Below the pieces are notes generated by a model. That model ran no database searches. It saw nothing but the letters and a program-made list of their open reading frames with translations, and was not told the origin of the DNA. From an uncultured Alphaproteobacteria bacterium (lineage in GTDB: Bacteria; Pseudomonadota; Alphaproteobacteria; Micavibrionales; Micavibrionaceae), in NCBI GenBank assembly GCA_900696495.1, contig CAADGI010000005.1, positions 62,001-126,000 on the forward strand: 64,000 nucleotides of DNA. Direction: 5' to 3'. Below, one piece after another: positions 27,566-35,931 of this stretch (position 1 is its first letter; each line of letters starts with the position of its first letter). Position numbers and translations under genes: made by a program.

Positions 27566-27588
27566 CGTGGAAATGAAAGCGTTTGCAA

Positions 27589-28881
27589 ATGAAACCATGT
27601 AAGAAAAACCGGGGCTTCACCACGCTCGAACTGGCGATCGTCATCATTATTTTCGGCTTGATGATGACGGGCGTGATGACCGCCCTCAAATTTTATACGG
27701 TGCAGCAGCGTGACGCCCGCACGGAGGAAGCTTTCCAAGTCTCAAGGGTATCCTTGCAGGCTTATCTCGGCAACAAGCGCGCCTATCCCTGTCCCGCCAG
27801 CCCGACTGCCGAGCGTGGATCGGATGAATATGGCCGCGAGCAGAGAGATGCGGACGGCAAATGCGCCGCCATCAACGGCGTGCAACAGGCAGTTGTTTCA
27901 CGCGACCAGGACAACAGGAACGGCGAAGACATCGTCCTGGTCGGCTCGATTCCATTCATGACGATCCTCGACCCCGATAATGACGGCAACCAGGATGACA
28001 AGGTCACGACCGGCATTCCCCTCACCGATGCATCCACATATGACGGCTATGGCCGCCGGCTGACCTACGCCGTAACGGAAACTTTAACCGACCCTGTACG
28101 TTATAACGATGCCTTTGGCACAATCCTGGTGGTTGACGAACATGATCAGCCGCTGGTCGAGGTAAGAGAGGATTTAAACGAAAATGGCGCTCTCGATCCA
28201 GGTGAGGATGTAAACAATAACAACCAGCTTGATCCCGGCCTGTATGCTCACTTTGTCATCATATCGCACGGCGAGAACGGCCGCGGCGCGTATATGCCGA
28301 ACGGCGAGGTTGTTGAAAATTGCCCCGATTCCGCTTCATTGCCCGTAGGCGTGCCGGGACAAACCGCCGTCACGGAAATTGAAAATTGCAACGAGACATG
28401 GGGGAAGTTTTTGAGCGGCTTGCGCTATAATACTGATTCATCGCGCAATGACGACACCGTCAAATTCCAGATCTCGCAGACCTCGGGACTCTGGACCTAC
28501 GTTCCCGGCACCAATAATAAAATAATGAACACCAACGGCGGCAATGTCGGCTTCGGAACGGAAGTGCCCAGCGAGCGACTTGATATTAACGGCCGGCTGC
28601 AGGCGGATTTTTTGAATGCGGATAAATATTGCGACATAAACGAGAATGAACGTTGCCTCGAAGCCGCCGCGCTGGGCGGCGATCTCCCGACCATGAAATG
28701 CGATGCCGGCGAAGTCATCACCGGCATCGAAGATAATAAGGTTCATTGCGAACCCGCCTTCGACGGCAGCTTCACCCCGGGCGGATGTCCCGCCGGATGC
28801 CATGGAACCGGCTTTGAACGGACGGCCGCCGGCCATACCAGCCTGATCTGCCGACGCGACTTCACGAACGGCCGTTGCTAA
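27589..28881 (+). CDS. large modular prepilin-like protein 3
   Basis: A 430-residue protein with leader MKPCKKNRG and then FTTLELAIVIIIFGLMMTGV (Glu at +5). The ATG at 27589 is used rather than TTG at 27583. The shared block is clear: RAYPCPASPTAERGSDEYGRE, VLVGSIPFMTILDPD, YGRRLTYAVTETLTDP, AHFVIISHGENGRGAYMPNG. It has an insert with DLNENGALDPGEDVNNNNQLDPG, an Asp/Asn-rich calcium-site-like stretch (dockerin-like spacing). Near the C terminus GFGTEVPSERLDINGRLQAD again resembles tail-fibre motifs, followed by CDINENERCLEAAALGG, parallel to proteins 1 and 2, and a cysteine-containing end. Confidence 0.75.
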   Translation: MKPCKKNRGFTTLELAIVIIIFGLMMTGVMTALKFYTVQQRDARTEEAFQVSRVSLQAYLGNKRAYPCPASPTAERGSDEYGREQRDADGKCAAINGVQQAVVSRDQDNRNGEDIVLVGSIPFMTILDPDNDGNQDDKVTTGIPLTDASTYDGYGRRLTYAVTETLTDPVRYNDAFGTILVVDEHDQPLVEVREDLNENGALDPGEDVNNNNQLDPGLYAHFVIISHGENGRGAYMPNGEVVENCPDSASLPVGVPGQTAVTEIENCNETWGKFLSGLRYNTDSSRNDDTVKFQISQTSGLWTYVPGTNNKIMNTNGGNVGFGTEVPSERLDINGRLQADFLNADKYCDINENERCLEAAALGGDLPTMKCDAGEVITGIEDNKVHCEPAFDGSFTPGGCPAGCHGTGFERTAAGHTSLICRRDFTNGRC

Positions 28882-28936
28882 TTAACATATCGCCGGCAAT
28901 TGACTTAAATTGAAGCAAAAAGCCAACAAAAAGTGG

Positions 28937-28965
28937 GTGAACTTTAACCCATGCCTTGCTATAAT
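28937..28965 (+). promoter_or_regulatory. probable promoter of the pilus N-domain gene
   Basis: GTGAAC (weak -35), 17 bases, then a perfect TATAAT (28960-28965), 42 bases before the start at 29008. The -35 lies inside the 13-base element TGGGTGAACTTTA (28934-28946), which recurs at 38443-38455 near cpaB. Confidence 0.5.
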
Positions 28966-29007
28966 GGCTTTATCGCCCCTTTTCGGGCTTTTCCAGTGCG
29001 AAAACTC

Positions 29008-29673
29008 ATGAAAAACACCAGCCTGCTTACATTGCCAATCCTGCTGTCTGCGCTTGTTTTAAGCCTCCCGGGAGCCCCCTCTTACGCTCAGGATGCGCCT
29101 TCACAGGCTCCGTTGGCCCAGACCGATATCATGCCTGTAAAAGCCGCCTCCGAGGCCGATATCGCCATCGATGAAGCCAATCCGACCCACCCCCCGGTCA
29201 GGCTGACCCCCGATAAATCCGAGCTTATAAGGCTGGACCGCAAGGCCAATACTGTTTTGGTCGGCAACCCCCAGCACCTTAATATCCTGCCTGAGGGCCC
29301 CAATTCGCTGGTCCTGATCCCCCGCGCGCCCGGAGCCACTTATTTCACCGTCCTGGACGGTGAAAACAAGGTCATCATGCAGCGCCATGTCATTGTCGCC
29401 AGCCCCAAGGAAAAATACGTCCGGATCCGTAAATCCTGCGCCAACTCCAAGGGCTGCCAGCCGACACAGGTTTACTACTGCCCCGATATGTGTCATGAAA
29501 TTATCCTGAACGACAAACAGGGCATACAAACGGCCAAATCGGATCAAGTAGGCTCGGAAATCAGCGACGCCGTCGAAAAAGGAAACGACGAAGACGCCGC
29601 TGACAAACCCGCCGAAGAAAACGCGGACGAAAACGAAGCCGCCCCTGAAGGTGAACAGACAACTGAAGAATAA
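29008..29673 (+). CDS. stand-alone pilus N-domain protein of the Tad locus
   Basis: A 221-residue exported protein. The signal peptide is MKNTSLLTLPILLSALVLSLPGAPSYAQ; the start is the ATG at 29008, downstream of the TATAAT. The core (LTPDKSELIRLDRKANTVLVGNPQHLNILPEGPNSLVLIPRAPGATYFTVLDGENKVIMQRHVIV) is the domain found at the N terminus of the CpaC secretin, here without the secretin channel. A cysteine cluster follows (SCANSKGCQ, YYCPDMCHE), then a very acidic Glu/Asp/Ala tail of about 45 residues. It could bind CpaC or the periplasmic pilus base. It lies between the large prepilins and TadD. Confidence 0.8.
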   Translation: MKNTSLLTLPILLSALVLSLPGAPSYAQDAPSQAPLAQTDIMPVKAASEADIAIDEANPTHPPVRLTPDKSELIRLDRKANTVLVGNPQHLNILPEGPNSLVLIPRAPGATYFTVLDGENKVIMQRHVIVASPKEKYVRIRKSCANSKGCQPTQVYYCPDMCHEIILNDKQGIQTAKSDQVGSEISDAVEKGNDEDAADKPAEENADENEAAPEGEQTTEE

Positions 29674-29697
29674 TTTAAACTGTAGGGCGACGCTGCA

Positions 29698-30453
29698 ATG
29701 ACTTCAAAAATCTCAAGGAAAATTTTCACAACGACAATAATGGTATCCGCCTGCGCGCTTCTCGCCGCATGTCAGACCACGGGCTCGACCCCCGCCGCCG
29801 GCCATGCCGGCGACTCTTCCGTCGACGCCGCCCTCGCGCGCGCTGCCGCCGCTTCCCGTGCCAGCGGCGATAAAAGACAATCGCTTTCAATCCTTGAAAA
29901 ACTCTACAAGCGCAACAGCGAAGATCCCCAGGTCGCGGTTGATTATGCCGGGGCGCTGCGCGAGGCAGAATATCTGAACCAGGCCGCCATGGTTCTGGCG
30001 CCTTTCGCCAACGACAAGAAAGGTCTGCCCGCCGCTAAAACCGAATACGCCGCGATCCAGCTCGCGCTCGGCAACAACAAGAGCGCCGAGGAATACGCCC
30101 TGAAAGCCGTGACCCAGGACCAGAATGATTACCGTGCCTATCACTATCTCGGCATCGCGCTGGACTCGCAGGGTATGCATAAGGAAGCCGAGCGCGCTTT
30201 CAGAAAAGCCCTCGATATGTGGCAGGGCGACCCCATCCCCGTCATGAACAACCTGGCGCTTAACCTCGCGTCGCAGGATTTTCTTGATGAGGCCGTCGCT
30301 ATTCTTGAAAAAGCCCAGACCATCGCGCCCGACCGCATCGAGGTCGAGCGTAACCTGCGCATAGTGCGCACGCTGCAGCAATCGGCCCGCCATGCGCCCA
30401 AACCCACGGCAAAACCCGGCGGCAAGCCCATGGCCGAGCCGGTTTCACACTAA
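29698..30453 (+). CDS. tadD: TPR lipoprotein TadD
   Basis: A 251-residue lipoprotein with lipobox LAAC (SACALLAACQTTG) and several TPR units: SLSILEKLYKRNSEDPQVAVDYAGAL, YAAIQLALGNNKSAEEYALKAVTQDQNDYRAYHYLGIALDSQGMHKEAERAFRKALDM, and LDEAVAILEKAQTIAPDRIEVERNLRIV. In Tad systems TadD is needed to assemble or localise the outer-membrane secretin. The Pro/Lys-rich tail is typical. It ends the plus-strand run and converges on tadC with 16 bases between, so pilus genes on both strands meet here. Confidence 0.88.
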   Translation: MTSKISRKIFTTTIMVSACALLAACQTTGSTPAAGHAGDSSVDAALARAAAASRASGDKRQSLSILEKLYKRNSEDPQVAVDYAGALREAEYLNQAAMVLAPFANDKKGLPAAKTEYAAIQLALGNNKSAEEYALKAVTQDQNDYRAYHYLGIALDSQGMHKEAERAFRKALDMWQGDPIPVMNNLALNLASQDFLDEAVAILEKAQTIAPDRIEVERNLRIVRTLQQSARHAPKPTAKPGGKPMAEPVSH

Positions 30454-30469
30454 ATATATCGTTTGATTA

Positions 30470-31417
30470 TTAACCGCCGACGCCCACATTCGCGGCCTGT
30501 ATGCCTGCGGGCCCGAGAATGATGATGAACAATGCCGGCAGGAAAAACAGGATCATCGGCACGGTGAGTTTCGGCGGCAATGACGCCGCCTTCTGCTCCG
30601 CCAGCGCCATGCGCATGTCGCGGAGTTCGTCCGACATCACGCGCATTGCCTGCGAAACGGATGTTCCATATTGCTCGGCCTGGATAAGCGAGGTGGCGAA
30701 GCTTTTGCCCGCGCCGCTGCCGATCCGCCGTGCGAAATCCTGCAACGCCTGGCGGCGGTCGTTCAGCATCGCCATCTCGGCGCTTAGGATTCCAAGCTCT
30801 TCGGCCAGCACGGGGGAATGTTCGGAAACCTCATGCGCCACGCGGTCGACCGTCTGTTCAAGACCGATACCGCCCTGCACGCAGATCAGCATCATGTCGA
30901 GCGCGTCGGGAAAAGCGAGATTGATTTCCTGCTGGCGTTTCTGAATCATGTTTTTAACCAGCAAATCGGGCAATTTATAACCGGCAAGCCCTGCGCTGAT
31001 CAATATCATCATCGTCACGCCGTTGGAGACTTCTTTCTCCGCAGCGGAAATGAAAAACATCGCCAGCAAGCATAGCACAATCGGCAAAGTCAGCTGCGCG
31101 ATCATGAATTTGAACGGCGCCTTCGGATCGCGGTTGCCCACCTGCAGCATCTTGTCGCGGGCCTTTTCGCCCATGCGCCCGGCCAGGTGCTGCAGCTTGT
31201 AGAAACTGGCCATTGAATCCTTGGCCGAAAGCGAATCCTTTCCCGGCTGGTTGATGCCATCCTTGGTGGCCTGGAAGAGAGCCTTGCGCCGCTTTTCAAC
31301 GACTGAACGAAACCGCTCCTTCTTCTCGCTCTTGTTCAGGAAGGGCAGCGCAAAGGCCGCGAACGATCCCGCCGCGACCAGCGCGCTTACGATTGTTATG
31401 ATCAGCTCTTGGTTCAT
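30470..31417 (-). CDS. tadC: Tad platform protein TadC
   Basis: One of the two inner-membrane platform proteins of the Tad pilus (type II secretion F family), 315 residues. It starts with a TM helix (IVSALVAAGSFAAFALPFL) and has two central helices (LTLPIVLCLLAMFFISA, VTMMILISAGLAGYKLPDLL). The conserved cytoplasmic F domain follows: FPDALDMMLICVQGGIGLEQTVDRVAHEV ... EMAMLNDRRQALQDFARRIG, then SLIQAEQYGTSVSQAMRVMSDELRDMRM. A final TM pair has FFLPALFIIILGPAGIQA. It works with TadB and the CpaF ATPase. It is the last gene of the cpa/tad operon. Confidence 0.93.
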   Translation of the reverse strand: MNQELIITIVSALVAAGSFAAFALPFLNKSEKKERFRSVVEKRRKALFQATKDGINQPGKDSLSAKDSMASFYKLQHLAGRMGEKARDKMLQVGNRDPKAPFKFMIAQLTLPIVLCLLAMFFISAAEKEVSNGVTMMILISAGLAGYKLPDLLVKNMIQKRQQEINLAFPDALDMMLICVQGGIGLEQTVDRVAHEVSEHSPVLAEELGILSAEMAMLNDRRQALQDFARRIGSGAGKSFATSLIQAEQYGTSVSQAMRVMSDELRDMRMALAEQKAASLPPKLTVPMILFFLPALFIIILGPAGIQAANVGVGG

Positions 31418-31424
31418 CGATAGC

Positions 31425-32411
31425 CTATATTTTAAAATTAATCATGATCTTCATGACAAAAATGCCGATCAGCATCCACACGACGGCAATCCCGAGCAAA
31501 ACATTTCCGAACGGATCGGTGAATAAAATCATGATGTATTCGCGGTTGGCAAAATACATGCCGAGCGCGAGAAGAATCGGCAAGGAGCCGATGATCCCGG
31601 CGGATGAAATGGCTTCCGAGGACAGCGCCTTGATTTTCCTTTTCAGGCGGAAACGCGAGCGGATGACATTGGCGAGATTTTTCAAAACCTCCGACAGGCT
31701 GGAACCCGTCTGGGACTGAATGGCAAGGCCGGTCGCGAACATCTGCATCTCGGTAAGAGGCATGCGCTTGGTGGCCTGCTGCGCCGCCTCGTGGATGGGA
31801 ATGCCGATTTTCTGCTTGTCGTAAATGCGCGACATTTCCTCGCCGACCGGGCCGGTGAATTCCCTGCTGATCATGGCGATCGCTTCCGCAACCGGCATAC
31901 CGGCCTTTAACAGGCGGATAATCGCCTCGAGCGCATCTGCGAATTCCATGAGAAATTTTTTCTGGCGCCGCTTGGTCAAAAACCGCAGGACAAAACGCGG
32001 CACGCCGAACAACCCGATAATAGCCGCCATAACGATGACGAAAGGCGCCTGCCCCAACAGCTTCGCAATAATCACGCATACAACCATGCTGATCAGGGAA
32101 TAAGCCCAGTATCTTTTAACGGAAATCGTCAGACCCGCCTGCTCCAGCATCAGCGCGATCGTGCGCTTTTTCTTCTTGCCCTTTTTCTGGTCCTCTTCTT
32201 CCTTGCTTTCTTTCAGCTTTTTGGCGATCTCGGCGCGGCGCTTGTTCTGCACATCCTCTGCCGAGAATTTCTTTTCATTCGTGGCATGGCCCTTGATCAC
32301 GGCGGCAATGCGCTTCTTGCGCTCATTCTCCTGCATCATCAGGAAGGCTGCCGCCGATCCGACAATAATGATCATGATCAATATTGTTAGGACGATTTGA
32401 AGCGTCGTCAT
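31425..32411 (-). CDS. tadB: Tad platform protein TadB
   Basis: The second F-family platform protein, 328 residues. An N-terminal TM (IVLTILIMIIIVGSAAAFLMM) is followed by a highly charged cytoplasmic stretch (RAEIAKKLKESKEEEDQKKGKKKKRT). Two TM helices, then the F domain FADALEAIIRLLKAGMPVAEAIAMISREFTGPVGEEMSRIYDKQKIG and AIQSQTGSSLSEVLKNLANVIRSRFRLKRKIKALSSEA precede two C-terminal helices. Its ATG overlaps the cpaF stop by one base (TAATG). It is expected to couple ATP hydrolysis by CpaF to pilin extraction from the membrane. Confidence 0.94.
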   Translation of the reverse strand: MTTLQIVLTILIMIIIVGSAAAFLMMQENERKKRIAAVIKGHATNEKKFSAEDVQNKRRAEIAKKLKESKEEEDQKKGKKKKRTIALMLEQAGLTISVKRYWAYSLISMVVCVIIAKLLGQAPFVIVMAAIIGLFGVPRFVLRFLTKRRQKKFLMEFADALEAIIRLLKAGMPVAEAIAMISREFTGPVGEEMSRIYDKQKIGIPIHEAAQQATKRMPLTEMQMFATGLAIQSQTGSSLSEVLKNLANVIRSRFRLKRKIKALSSEAISSAGIIGSLPILLALGMYFANREYIMILFTDPFGNVLLGIAVVWMLIGIFVMKIMINFKI

Positions 32412-33949
32412 TAACCGTAGGCCTCTTCCATTGCGTCGAGAACCAGCTTCTCGACGCCGAACTGGCGGGCCTTGTCGAAGAATTTCGGACGCAGGCCGCT
32501 GGAACGTTGCTTGGTGATCAGCTTTCCATGCTCGTCTTCACCCAGAATTTCAAGAGAAAACAGGTCCTGCATAGTGATGACATCGCCTTCCATGCCGGTG
32601 ATTTCCGACACATGGGTCGTCTTGCGCGAACCATCTCTTAATCTCTGCACCTGGATGATCACATTGACCGCGCTGGCGATCTGCTCGCGCACCGCCGCGC
32701 TCGGCAGATTAAGGCCGCCCATGGCAATCATGTTTTCCATACGCGAAATGGCCTCGCGCGGGTTGTTGGCGTGCACCGTCCCCATCGATCCGTCATGGCC
32801 CGTGTTCATGGCTTGCAAAAGGTCGAACGCCTCGGGGCCGCGCACCTCGCCGACGATGATGCGTTCGGGGCGCATACGCAGGCAGTTTTTCACCAGGTCG
32901 CGCATGGTGATTTCGCCGACCCCTTCAAGGTTCGGCGGGCGTGTCTCCAGGCGAACGACGTGCGGCTGCTGCAATTGCAGTTCGCAGGCATCTTCACACG
33001 TGATGATGCGCTCGCCCGGCTCGATATAACGCGTCAGGCAGTTCAACATCGTCGTCTTGCCCGAGCCCGTACCGCCGGAAACCAGGACATTCACCCGGCT
33101 GCGGCCCACGGCCATGATCAATTTCGCGCAGGACGGCGTCATCGAGCCGTATTCCATCAGCTTCTCGAGCGTCAGCTTGTCTTTTTTGAACTTACGAATG
33201 GTCATGCACGAACCATCGACCGCGAGCGGCGGGATGATGACGTTAACGCGCGATCCGTCAGGCAGACGCGCGTCGCAAATCGGCGAAGCTTCATCGACGC
33301 GGCGGCCGATCGCGCCCACAATTCTTTGGCAGATCGTCGTCAGATGCTGGTTGTCGCGGAATTTGACGTGGCTTTTTGAAATCTTGCCCTTCTGTTCGAT
33401 GTAAACCGTGTCGGGTCCGTTGATCATGATATCGGCGATATCGTCGATCTCGAGCAACTCTTCCAGCGGCCCGAAGCCGAGCATGTCGTCGGCGCACTCC
33501 TTGGCGATGCTCTGGAGTTCTGCGGGCGTCAGGTCGAGATTGCGGAAACGCGCGATCTCGCCGACGGCGGAATAAACCTCTTCCCGCGCGGTTTTGGAAT
33601 CCATCCGCGCGAGAGCTTTGAGATCGATACCGTCCCGCAAATCGAGCCAGATACGATTCCGCGCGCGCTGCAGGCGGATAGTGGTGATGGAATCGCCTTC
33701 AGAAACTTTATCCTTGGGAGCATGCGTATGCATCTCGGCGAACGGATCGTCCTTGGCGGCCGGTTTTTCGGCCTCCGCCGTGCCGTTGACCGCCTTTTTC
33801 TTGGGCGCTTCTTTTTCCGGCTTCCTGGACGACTCGGAAGGCGCGGAGTCCTTGGGCTTTACGGCAGCGGCGGCAACCGGCTTCGCTTCCACCGCTTTGG
33901 GCGGAGGCGGAGGAGCGGCGGTCGTCGTTGTGCCTTTTTTGCCGAACAT
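32411..33949 (-). CDS. cpaF: Tad secretion ATPase CpaF/TadA
   Basis: The bifunctional hexameric ATPase that powers Tad pilus extension and retraction, 512 residues. A Pro/Ala/Lys-rich N-terminal region (about 1-65) precedes the conserved part: [32 protein letters not shown], the Walker [22 protein letters not shown], an aspartate-box [22 protein letters not shown], Walker [35 protein letters not shown] with the His box, and a C-terminal [12 protein letters not shown]. All catalytic motifs are intact. It sits between cpaE and tadB in the expected order. Confidence 0.96.
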   Translation of the reverse strand: MFGKKGTTTTAAPPPPPKAVEAKPVAAAAVKPKDSAPSESSRKPEKEAPKKKAVNGTAEAEKPAAKDDPFAEMHTHAPKDKVSEGDSITTIRLQRARNRIWLDLRDGIDLKALARMDSKTAREEVYSAVGEIARFRNLDLTPAELQSIAKECADDMLGFGPLEELLEIDDIADIMINGPDTVYIEQKGKISKSHVKFRDNQHLTTICQRIVGAIGRRVDEASPICDARLPDGSRVNVIIPPLAVDGSCMTIRKFKKDKLTLEKLMEYGSMTPSCAKLIMAVGRSRVNVLVSGGTGSGKTTMLNCLTRYIEPGERIITCEDACELQLQQPHVVRLETRPPNLEGVGEITMRDLVKNCLRMRPERIIVGEVRGPEAFDLLQAMNTGHDGSMGTVHANNPREAISRMENMIAMGGLNLPSAAVREQIASAVNVIIQVQRLRDGSRKTTHVSEITGMEGDVITMQDLFSLEILGEDEHGKLITKQRSSGLRPKFFDKARQFGVEKLVLDAMEEAYG

Positions 33950-33952
33950 AAG

Positions 33953-35203
33953 CTATCCCTTGGCTTTTCCCTTGCCGAGAATGCCGCCGAGAAAACCGCT
34001 TTTTTCTTTTCCGGCGTCCGAGTCGTTAACGGCAACCGAAAGAATTTTCTGCACCAGCGGCAGAAGATTTTTGCGCACGATCTCGCCGCCTTTCGCGTCG
34101 CTGATGAATTTCTTGCTCTGCGTTTCCAGCGCGGCATAGGCGCCGGGGTCGAAAGCCAGCATCGTCGAAACCTTGAACTCCATCGCCTGCTCGATATCCT
34201 TTTTCTGCACTTCGTTTTTCGCGGCCATGCCCTGCATGTTGACGACCATCTCGATGCCCTTGTCATCACCGCCGCGATGTTCCTTGATCTCCTGGATCAG
34301 GCTGCGCGCAAGGCGCAAAGATGTCAGGGTCGGCGTCGAAACCACGATAATCTGGCTGGCTTTCGAGATCACGACATTCACCATGTTCTCCGATGCGTGC
34401 GACAGATCGGCGATAATCACCGGGTAGGTCACCATCAGCATGTTCAGCAATTCCTCCAGCTGCTCGGGCTGCAGCGGCGCTTCCAGCATCACATCGCCCC
34501 CGCTCGCCAGTACGCTCAGCTTGTCGCTGGCGCGGAATAACATTCTTTTAATGCTGTCTTCGTCCTTGTTCGCTGCCGCGCGCGCGGCCTCCGCAAGCGT
34601 CGTCGAGGGCTCGAAACCCATGCCGACGCTGGTCGTCGACCATCCGCCCGCGCTGTCGATCAGCATCGTCTTCTGGCCGAGAATGTCGGAAACGCCCCAG
34701 GCCGTGGCCTGCGCGAGCGTGCTGGCGCCGACGCCGCCTTTCGCGCCCACGAAGGCGATCAGGCGGCTGCCCGTCACGCCGAGCTTTTCAATCAACGTCT
34801 TGGCAATGACGTCGGCGAGAATATCCGTCTTGAGCGGGCGCACGAGATAATCGCTGATGCCCATATCGATCATGCGGCGGTATAGATAAACATCGTTCAC
34901 CGGCCCGACGACGATCGCCGACGTGCCCTCGCTGCATTGCGCGCCGAGATCTTCAAGCTTCTTGACGAAGGCTTCCTCGATCGTATCGGTCTGGACGATC
35001 ACGACGTCGGGTGAATTGATTTCCTTGTAGGAATTGGTGGCGGTGGTGACATCGCCTTCTTCGATCTGAATCTGGACGCGCGCAAAGCGCCAGTCATTGA
35101 TGAGATTACGGGCAGCTTCGAGCGTCTCTGGGTCCCGGGTATAGACCCCAACAGTCGCCGCCGGCAAAAGAATGAATGTGCCTTGGTTAACCGCCTCGCT
35201 CAT
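33953..35203 (-). CDS. cpaE: Tad localisation ATPase CpaE/TadZ
   Basis: A 416-residue protein with an atypical receiver-like domain (residues 1-130; ARVQIQIEEGDVTTATN, IDMGISDYLVRPLKTDILADVIAKTL) joined to a MinD/ParA-type ATPase. The deviant Walker A is AFVGAKGGVGASTLAQATAWG and MLIDSAGGWSTTSVGMG follows. IIADLSHASENMVNVVISKASQIIVVSTPTLTSLRLARSLI is the Walker B and sensor region. CpaE/TadZ places the pilus machine at the cell pole. It lies between cpaD and cpaF with an 82-base gap upstream, which may hold a separate promoter (AT-rich; a TTAA-N6-TTAA is present but is one base short of the CtrA consensus). Confidence 0.93.
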   Translation of the reverse strand: MSEAVNQGTFILLPAATVGVYTRDPETLEAARNLINDWRFARVQIQIEEGDVTTATNSYKEINSPDVVIVQTDTIEEAFVKKLEDLGAQCSEGTSAIVVGPVNDVYLYRRMIDMGISDYLVRPLKTDILADVIAKTLIEKLGVTGSRLIAFVGAKGGVGASTLAQATAWGVSDILGQKTMLIDSAGGWSTTSVGMGFEPSTTLAEAARAAANKDEDSIKRMLFRASDKLSVLASGGDVMLEAPLQPEQLEELLNMLMVTYPVIIADLSHASENMVNVVISKASQIIVVSTPTLTSLRLARSLIQEIKEHRGGDDKGIEMVVNMQGMAAKNEVQKKDIEQAMEFKVSTMLAFDPGAYAALETQSKKFISDAKGGEIVRKNLLPLVQKILSVAVNDSDAGKEKSGFLGGILGKGKAKG

Positions 35204-35285
35204 AGTTTGTATGCCCCGTGTTAATAGCTAAAAATCCAATATCTATCATAGTCTTGGTGCCTTAATATTCGTTAAAGACCTTACG

Positions 35286-35921
35286 TTAATCCGAGGCCTG
35301 TTCGCCCTTCAGGGGCTTGTTGAACGTGCCGGCCCGCTGGCTGTTCACGAGGTTGGCGGCAGACCTGCCCTCGGAATAGGCCGGGGCCTTTGATTCGCCC
35401 AGCAGATCCGAAGGATTGGCGATCTGGCGGGCAAAAACCGTCTCCACCGTGCAGCCCAGCTTGTAATCGGGGTCATGCTCCAGGATCGGCCCGTCAAAGC
35501 CCGTCATGCGCCCGCAATTGGCCGGCGCTGTGGCCTGGTAAGAGGCATAGGAAACCACAACCATGGATTCAGGCCCCTGCTCCCGCACCGGCAGGATGCT
35601 GGTCAGAACGTCCTTCACGCCTTCCTTGCGAAAGGCCTGCGACAGGCGCACGGCCTCGTCATTGGCATGCATGGCGGTATTGGTTTTCGATTGCGGGTCG
35701 TACGTGATCGTCAGCTCCAGCGGGCCGTTGCCGCTCTGGCCGTAATCATGCGCGACCTTGGCGACATATTCGCTGTTGGCGCGGCGCGCGGGCACTTGCT
35801 CGGTGAAATTTTCTTCCCTGACCTGCAGGCGGCGGTCTGATACCACGCTTTCCGAATACATTTCACAGGCGGAAAGAACGAGAACCAGCGGCAACAGTGC
35901 GAATATTTTTTTCATGGTCAT
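35286..35921 (-). CDS. cpaD: Tad lipoprotein CpaD
   Basis: A 211-residue CpaD-family outer-membrane lipoprotein. The start MTMKKIFALLPLVLVLSACEMYSE, with GGAG seven bases upstream, gives a lipobox LSAC. The body has the usual NYxxR-like opening (VVSDRRLQVREENFTEQVP), YGQSGNGPLELTITYDPQSKTNTAMHANDEAVRLSQAFRKEGV, and the ending YQATAPANCGRMTGFDG ... YKLGCTVETVFARQIANPSDLL. CpaD supports secretin function in alphaproteobacterial Tad systems. The longer frame to 36008 runs through the end of cpaC and is not used. Confidence 0.92.
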   Translation of the reverse strand: MTMKKIFALLPLVLVLSACEMYSESVVSDRRLQVREENFTEQVPARRANSEYVAKVAHDYGQSGNGPLELTITYDPQSKTNTAMHANDEAVRLSQAFRKEGVKDVLTSILPVREQGPESMVVVSYASYQATAPANCGRMTGFDGPILEHDPDYKLGCTVETVFARQIANPSDLLGESKAPAYSEGRSAANLVNSQRAGTFNKPLKGEQASD

Positions 35922-35931
35922 GCCTTCGCTC

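Noticed and set aside
35262-35275. TTAA-N6-TTAA between cpaD and cpaE
   Set aside because: The spacer is six bases; kept only as a remark under cpaE.
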